A stretch of DNA of 9,869 nucleotides from Polaromonas sp. (GTDB lineage Bacteria > Pseudomonadota > Gammaproteobacteria > Burkholderiales > Burkholderiaceae_C). The translations under genes and the position numbers were made by a program. The stretch covers positions 1 through 9,869 of the forward strand of contig JANYFF010000049.1 of NCBI GenBank assembly GCA_025362825.1, read 5' to 3'. Shown in pieces: positions 6,114 through 9,869 of the stretch. Position 1 is the first letter of the stretch. Each line of letters begins with the position of its first letter. Under the pieces are notes generated by a model. The model was given only the letters and a program-made list of their open reading frames with translations, did not search any database and was not told the origin of the DNA.

Positions 6114-6875
6114 ATGAACCCATTGCAATCCCTCATCACTCTGGTGATCGCGGTTTCGGCGCCGCTGGCAAACGCCGACGAGGTGCGGGTGTTTGCCGCC
6201 GGTGCCGCAAAGCATGCGGTAGAAGCAGTGGCACCGCTCTTCCAGCAGGCGACCGGCCACACGCTGCGCGCCAACTACGACACCGTCGGCGCGTTGCGTG
6301 ACCGTGTGCTCCGCACGCCGGCGGGCGAGGCGGCAGACATTGTCATCCTCAGCGACACAGCGCTCGCGACCTTGAAGACGGCAGGCCGCCTGAGTGCGAC
6401 GCCTGCGCAAAGCATAGGCCGCGTTGTGGTGGCGCTGGCGGTAAAACAAGGCGCAGCTATACCGGCGCTGTCCAACGCAAATGACCTGCGCCAGGCACTG
6501 TTGGCCGCAACCAGCATTGCCTATGGTGATCCCGCCCGTGGCGCCACCGCCGGAACGCATTTCGCCAGCACCATCAACACACTGGGGATGCGCGACGCAT
6601 TAAGCGAAAAAATCACCGTACTGCCGTTCGGCGTGGATGTGGTGGTGGGCGTGGCCGAAGGCCGCTATGCCCTGGGTGTCAGCCAGTCGAGCGAGATCAT
6701 GCAACACCAGGGTGTCAGCTATGCAGGCCCGCTGCCTGCGCCCTACGGGCTGTCTACCGGCTACGGGGCTGCGCTGGCCAGCGGCAGCGCAGCGGCCAAA
6801 CAGTTGCTGGAGTTTTTGTCCGGTCCGCAGGCAGCTGGTGAATTTCGCAGCAGTGGGTTTGTCTCAGCGCCGTGA
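6114..6875 (+). CDS. ModA-like periplasmic substrate-binding protein (orphan)
   Basis: The protein has 253 residues. A hydrophobic leader (about 5-20) ends in a probable signal peptidase site after ANA (residues 19-21), so it is exported to the periplasm. The mature protein starts EVRVFAAGAAKHAVEAVAP and contains YDTVGALRDRVL, ADIVILSD and a C-terminal FLSGPQAAGEFRSSGF. This is the layout of the ModA / SBP_bac_11 family that binds molybdate, tungstate or other oxyanions. The usual FAAASL start is FAAGAA here, so the ligand is uncertain. No permease (modB) or ATPase (modC) follows; the next gene, dcd, converges 13 bases away. It either serves a transporter encoded elsewhere or has another role. 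The ATG at 6114 is the only plausible start, with a poor ribosome binding site and few basic residues in the signal. Confidence 0.82.
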   Translation: MNPLQSLITLVIAVSAPLANADEVRVFAAGAAKHAVEAVAPLFQQATGHTLRANYDTVGALRDRVLRTPAGEAADIVILSDTALATLKTAGRLSATPAQSIGRVVVALAVKQGAAIPALSNANDLRQALLAATSIAYGDPARGATAGTHFASTINTLGMRDALSEKITVLPFGVDVVVGVAEGRYALGVSQSSEIMQHQGVSYAGPLPAPYGLSTGYGAALASGSAAAKQLLEFLSGPQAAGEFRSSGFVSAP

Positions 6876-6888
6876 GGCGTGATTTGGC

Positions 6889-7473
6889 TCAAGCCTTCGG
6901 CAGCGTTACCCCAACCTGCCCTTGGTACTTGCCGCCGCGGTCCTTGTACGAGATTTCGCACACGTCGTCCTTGTCGCTCTCAAAGAACAGCACCTGCGCG
7001 CAGCCTTCGCCTGCATAAATCTTGGCCGGCAGCGGCGTGGTATTTGAAAATTCCAGCGTGACATAGCCTTCCCATTCGGGCTCGAAGGGCGTGACGTTGA
7101 CGATGATGCCGCAGCGTGCGTAGGTGCTTTTCCCCAGGCAGATGGTGAGCACATTGCGCGGGATGCGAAAGTACTCCATGGTCCGGGCCAGCGCGAAACT
7201 GTTGGGCGGGATGATGCAGCTGTCGCCATGAAAATCGACAAAGCTTTTTTCATCGAAGTTCTTCGGGTCCACCACCGTGCTGTGGATGTTGGTGAAAACC
7301 TTGAATTCCGGTGCGCAGCGAATGTCGTAGCCATAGCTGCTGGTGCCGTAGCTGATGATTTTCTGGGTGACGCCGCCGACCTCACGCTGGCGGATCTGGC
7401 CGGGTTCAAAGGGCTCGATCATGCCCGTGGACTCCGCCATGCGGCGTATCCATTTGTCGCTTTTGATGCTCAT
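6889..7473 (-). CDS. dcd: dCTP deaminase
   Basis: This cytoplasmic enzyme deaminates dCTP to dUTP, feeding dTTP synthesis through dUTPase. Two adjacent ATG codons (7476 and 7473) precede SIKSDKWIRRM. The second is preferred because AGGAG (7480-7484) lies 6 bases before it but only 3 before the first. It gives 194 residues, near the usual 188. Conserved blocks are SYGTSSYGYDIR (41-52), the GKSTYARCG phosphate-binding loop (114-122) and VTLEFSN with the catalytic glutamate (residue 141). GGKYQGQ.GVTLPK is at the C-terminus. A short insertion-like stretch (QREVGGVTQK) accounts for the extra length. It appears to have its own promoter (7491-7518) and converges with the modA-like gene. Confidence 0.96.
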   Translation of the reverse strand: MSIKSDKWIRRMAESTGMIEPFEPGQIRQREVGGVTQKIISYGTSSYGYDIRCAPEFKVFTNIHSTVVDPKNFDEKSFVDFHGDSCIIPPNSFALARTMEYFRIPRNVLTICLGKSTYARCGIIVNVTPFEPEWEGYVTLEFSNTTPLPAKIYAGEGCAQVLFFESDKDDVCEISYKDRGGKYQGQVGVTLPKA

Positions 7474-7479
7474 CATTTA

Positions 7480-7484
7480 CTCCT
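7480..7484 (-). promoter_or_regulatory. Shine-Dalgarno of dcd, decides the start
   Basis: AGGAG on the coding strand lies 3 bases from the ATG at 7476 and 6 bases from the ATG at 7473. The spacing favours the second ATG. Confidence 0.6.
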
Positions 7485-7490
7485 GAGCGC

Positions 7491-7518
7491 ATTGTATGGG
7501 GACACATCGACCAAACAA
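7491..7518 (-). promoter_or_regulatory. Probable sigma-70 promoter of dcd
   Basis: On the minus strand, TTGTTT (7518-7513), a 16-base spacer and TACAAT (7496-7491) resemble a sigma-70 promoter. The -10 matches 5 of 6 consensus bases and the -35 only 3 of 6. Predicted initiation leaves a very short leader carrying just the AGGAG site. This supports transcription of dcd separately from guaD. Confidence 0.45.
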
Positions 7519-7648
7519 CACCAGGCGACGGGCCGGAAAACGCCACCCTGTTCAGGGGCGGCTATTGCGGGTTGGCAGCCTATCTGCATGAGGAAAAGCC
7601 GGGCCGATAAACCCTGCTTCAGGACAGAGGATCGGAAAGTAGAATATT

Positions 7649-7712
7649 TGCTACTTTTTTGATAGCTAAAAGCGCCGTTTTTACGTGGGCTGCAGGCCTT
7701 TTTATGCCTAAA
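7649..7712. repeat. Dispersed intergenic repeat, copy B
   Basis: This is the second copy of the element at 977-1039, in the same orientation. It has a TGCTA...ATAGC head (7649-7666), the block ACGTGGGCT, and an imperfect GGGCT-GC-AGGCC stem followed by five T. The stop codon of guaD (7708-7710) lies in its last bases, at nearly the same place as the metallopeptidase stop in copy A (three bases further along). It fills the part of the dcd-guaD gap nearest guaD. The remaining gap, 7519-7648, shows nothing I can name. Confidence 0.6.
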
Positions 7713-9021
7713 CCACTTTGCCGGATACTGAACTACCGGCAATCACCGTTTTTTCGATCAACCGGTCATCTCCCAACACGATCAGCGCAAACAGCAACTC
7801 GTCGAGGTTGCCGGCCAGTGCAGTTTTGCGGGCCAGCAACGGCGTTGCTTGCGGATTGATGATCACAAAATCGGCCTCACAGCCGGGCTGCAGGTTACCG
7901 ATCAGCCCTTCCAGCCCCAACGCCCTCGCTGCACCCGCGGTGTGCTGCCACCACAACTGCTGCGGATTGAGCGACACACCGGGTTTGGTTTGGCCCTCGC
8001 GCCCGACGTAATACGCCGCCAGCATGGTGTGGAAGGGACTGAAACTGGTGCCGCCACCCACGTCGCTAGCCAGTCCGTACATAAAGCCCGCTTCATCTGC
8101 CGCCATGTAATCAAAAAAACCGCTGCCCAGGAAAAGGTTGCTGGTGGGGCTGACCGCTGCCGATGTACCGGTGCTTTGCATGAGCGCCCGGTCTTCGCTG
8201 TCCAGGTAAATACAGTGCGCATAAACGGCACGCGGCCGCAGCAGACCAAATTGCTCATAGACGCTGAGATAACTGCGTGCATCTGGATACAGCGTTTTGA
8301 CCCAGGCCACCTCATCGCGGTTTTCAGCAACGTGCGACTGGACCCATACATCCGGGTACTTGGCTGCCAGCTCGCCGGCGCCCTGCATCTGCACCGCGCT
8401 GCAGCTGGGAACAAAGCGTGGCGTGATGGCGTAGCCCAGGCGATCAACGCCGTGCCATTTGTTGATGAGCGCTTCGGTATCGACCAGGCTTTGGGTGGTG
8501 TCGTCACGCACGCCATCCGGCGAGTTCTGATCCATCAGGACCTTGCCGGCAATCATGCGCAGGCCGCGGCTTTGCGCCTCGCCCAGCAGGGAATCGACAG
8601 CAGCCGGGTGCGAGCTGGCAAATGCCAGGGCCGTGGTGACACCCTGGCGCAGCAATTCATCAATGAAAAAAGCTGCGACCGGCGCGTTGTAGGCGGCGTC
8701 GGAAAAGCGCGATTCATGGGGAAAGGTGTAGTGTTCGAGCCAGGGCAGCAGGCCTTCAGCCGGGGACCCGATCACGTCAACCTGCGGAAAGTGGATGTGC
8801 ATGTCCACAAAACCCGGCGCAATGATGCGGCCCGACCAATGCTCGACAGGCACATCAGGGTAGCGGGCCGCGACGCTGCGGTAATCCCCAATCGCCTGCA
8901 CCCGCTGTACACCAGACCCGTTGGATGCGGTGACCAGCAGGCCATCTTCTTCAAAAATGGCGCGGCCAGCACCCCCGCCCGGGGCCGCAAAATACAGCAG
9001 CGATGCTCGATAGGCTTTCAT
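7708..9021 (-). CDS. guaD: Guanine deaminase
   Basis: This cytoplasmic enzyme converts guanine to xanthine and ammonia in purine catabolism. The 437 residues match the usual length of about 440 for the amidohydrolase-type enzyme. Metal and catalytic residues are visible: PGFVDMHIHFPQ with His75 and His77, SHVAEN with His230 and Glu233, YAHCIYL with His269, and SDVGGGTSFS with Asp320. PTSNLFLGSG (292-301) is characteristic of GuaD. The C-terminal GCEADFVIINP and a small beta domain complete the fold. The start at 9021 is the natural one, with only a weak ribosome binding site. No xanthine dehydrogenase or purine transporter genes are adjacent. A gap of 110 bases separates it from the queD-like gene upstream on the same strand; I see no convincing promoter there. 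The stop lies in repeat copy B. Confidence 0.95.
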   Translation of the reverse strand: MKAYRASLLYFAAPGGGAGRAIFEEDGLLVTASNGSGVQRVQAIGDYRSVAARYPDVPVEHWSGRIIAPGFVDMHIHFPQVDVIGSPAEGLLPWLEHYTFPHESRFSDAAYNAPVAAFFIDELLRQGVTTALAFASSHPAAVDSLLGEAQSRGLRMIAGKVLMDQNSPDGVRDDTTQSLVDTEALINKWHGVDRLGYAITPRFVPSCSAVQMQGAGELAAKYPDVWVQSHVAENRDEVAWVKTLYPDARSYLSVYEQFGLLRPRAVYAHCIYLDSEDRALMQSTGTSAAVSPTSNLFLGSGFFDYMAADEAGFMYGLASDVGGGTSFSPFHTMLAAYYVGREGQTKPGVSLNPQQLWWQHTAGAARALGLEGLIGNLQPGCEADFVIINPQATPLLARKTALAGNLDELLFALIVLGDDRLIEKTVIAGSSVSGKVV

Positions 9022-9131
9022 GCCGCTAGGTTAACGCAGCGCCGGGCAGCGTGCATATGCGGCGGCACATAAAGACTATCGCCGATGTGATGTCATGCCT
9101 GGCACGCGAGCAGCGCAAAGGCACACAGGCC

Positions 9132-9494
9132 TCAGGACCGCAGGGTGCAGCTGTCCCCGACCGAATCGCGCCAGATGCGCACCGCACAAAGACCAGGCAC
9201 GGTGGGTGCCAGTTCACGCCAGACAAAGGCGCACAGGTTTTCCAGTGTTGCGGGCCCGATGCCGGCTACGTCATCGAGCAAGTGGTGGTCCAGCCTCGGC
9301 TTTAATTGATCAATTGCAAGACGTACCAAGCCGAGGTCCAGCACCATGCCGGTGACGGCATCGGGCTGGCCGGTCAGCACGACCTCGGCGTTGTAAGTGT
9401 GGCCATGGATGCGCAGACTGCTATCAGCCTCGATTTCGCGCTTGAGCGTGTGGGCGGCGTCGAAGAAGAATTTTTGGCTTATTTCGTAGTTCAT
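9132..9494 (-). CDS. queD: QueD-like 6-carboxytetrahydropterin synthase family protein (PTPS fold)
   Basis: The protein has 120 residues, like E. coli QueD. The ATG at 9494 is preferred to the in-frame ATG at 9500, because GAAG lies 6 bases before it and directly abuts the other. QueD converts dihydroneopterin triphosphate to 6-carboxy-5,6,7,8-tetrahydropterin, the substrate of QueE, whose gene lies just upstream. Zinc ligands are His15, His30 and His32 (AAH, RIHGHTY). The catalytic Asp-His pair is present in RLDHHLL (69-70). However, the position of E. coli catalytic Cys27 is Ser26 here. The conserved pterin-binding Glu near the C-terminus aligns with Asp110 (WRDSVGD). I recall Burkholderiales proteins of this type that carry the QueD name. 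Activity is therefore inferred from family and context, and another pterin role is possible. Confidence 0.82.
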   Translation of the reverse strand: MNYEISQKFFFDAAHTLKREIEADSSLRIHGHTYNAEVVLTGQPDAVTGMVLDLGLVRLAIDQLKPRLDHHLLDDVAGIGPATLENLCAFVWRELAPTVPGLCAVRIWRDSVGDSCTLRS

Positions 9495-9520
9495 GGACAT
9501 CTTCAAAAACAGTAAACCTT

Positions 9521-9662
9521 GAGGGCCTCTAGAAATTCGATTAACGGGATGCAGGGCAAGGCGCCCGGAGCGCAGGACACCGGAATGCACTTGGGTGCAT
9601 GAGGATTCCGAGCACCGCGCGACGCAGTCATGCGCCCGGTAATCGGATTTGTAGAGGCTCTC
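9521..9662. repeat. 142-bp inverted repeat (hairpin element) between queE and queD
   Basis: The outer arms 9521-9548 and 9635-9662 are inverted copies matching at 24 of 28 positions (GAGnGCCTCTAnAAATnCGA and onward). At the centre, 9581-9610 forms a second hairpin: ATGCAC-TTGG-GTGCAT within flanking GGAAT/ATTCC. The DNA between is partly complementary, so the whole could fold into one long stem in RNA or single-stranded DNA. It begins 1 base after the queE stop and ends about 20 bases before queD. It encodes nothing convincing and lacks a transposase. It looks like a small mobile or REP/MITE-type repeat, but only one copy is in this window. Confidence 0.75.
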
Positions 9663-9663
9663 A

Positions 9664-9869
9664 TCATCGGATACCGGTGATTTTGTGGGTCTGCAGGCTC
9701 AACCGCCAAGCCGGCCGCTGCATGCACAGGTCAATGCACTGACGGGTGTTGTCTGCGCGCAGGATATTGTCCATGGGCTGCAGGTAGCGGTGGGTAAAGC
9801 GGGCCGCCTCTAGCTCGGCAAGGTTCAATGCCGGCTGTGGCCACACCACCTTCAATTCGTGGCCTTCGC
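9664..9869 (-). CDS. queE: 7-carboxy-7-deazaguanine synthase QueE, C-terminal end (cut by window edge)
   Basis: The last 67 residues read EGHELKVVWPQP..., then YLQPMDNILRADNTRQCID and WRLSLQTHKITGIR before the stop at 9664-9666. ELK.V.PQ, LQPMD, the NTR block and RLSLQTHK at the extreme C-terminus are hallmarks of QueE. QueE is a radical SAM enzyme that rearranges 6-carboxytetrahydropterin to 7-carboxy-7-deazaguanine in the queuosine pathway. The CxxxCxxC-type cluster motif lies outside the window. The frame is open to the right edge. It lies upstream of the queD-like gene on the same strand, separated by 169 bases mostly filled by the inverted repeat. Confidence 0.9.
   Translation of the reverse strand, partial: EGHELKVVWPQPALNLAELEAARFTHRYLQPMDNILRADNTRQCIDLCMQRPAWRLSLQTHKITGIR

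Noticed and set aside
7473..7742. A minus-strand open frame of 89 codons in the dcd-guaD gap
   Set aside because: It runs through repeat copy B, the guaD end and the dcd promoter and start. It has no good ribosome binding site or recognisable domain.
7849..9072. A long plus-strand open frame of 407 codons covering guaD in antisense
   Set aside because: It is a mirror of guaD in GC-rich DNA. Its translation has no recognisable domain, while the opposite strand encodes a complete guanine deaminase.
9521..9662. The inverted repeat as an integron attC site or a preQ1 riboswitch
   Set aside because: It lacks the paired core sites expected of attC at its ends, and no integrase or cassette array is present. 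A preQ1 switch is short, with a C-rich loop and A-rich tail, which is not seen here.

Overview
The window looks like ordinary chromosomal DNA from a betaproteobacterium, most likely Burkholderiales and probably Comamonadaceae (Polaromonas/Rhodoferax/Acidovorax-like). I infer this from the high GC content, the type of RhlE, Dcd, GuaD and QueD/QueE proteins, and short intergenic repeats with a TGCTA...TAGC head that resemble repeats I associate with that family. I see no phage, plasmid, transposase, CRISPR, tRNA or rRNA sequence, and no obvious new multi-gene system.

Layout. Positions 1-871 (minus) hold the N-terminal two thirds of a DEAD-box RNA helicase (RhlE), running off the left edge. Next is a YpfJ-type zinc metallopeptidase (1033-1926, minus). 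Divergent from it is a plus-strand pair, a DUF4136-like lipoprotein (2077-2793) and pyroglutamyl-peptidase I (2798-3436, TTG start). A small single-span membrane protein of unknown function (3439-3789, minus) meets pcp tail to tail. A solitary ornithine cyclodeaminase-family imine reductase (3948-4865, plus) follows. Then comes a compact minus-strand operon equivalent to E. coli yqjD-yqjE-yqjK (5961 down to 4891), preceded by a perfect match to the stationary-phase sigma-S -10 consensus. A solitary ModA-like periplasmic binding protein (6114-6875, plus) is divergent from that operon.

The right side is all minus strand: dcd (6889-7476), guaD (7708-9021), a QueD-like protein (9132-9494) and the C-terminal end of queE (9664 to the right edge). 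queE and queD would make consecutive steps of the 7-deazaguanine (queuosine) pathway. They are separated by a 142-bp hairpin-forming inverted repeat. dcd and guaD are nucleotide and purine salvage genes but do not form an operon, since dcd has its own probable promoter.

The most notable non-coding signals are: the large inverted repeat between queE and queD; two related dispersed repeats that each end at the stop codon of a minus-strand gene; an 11-G homopolymer inside the metallopeptidase gene; and the sigma-S-like promoter of the yqjDEK-type operon. No gene-free stretch exceeds about 240 bases.
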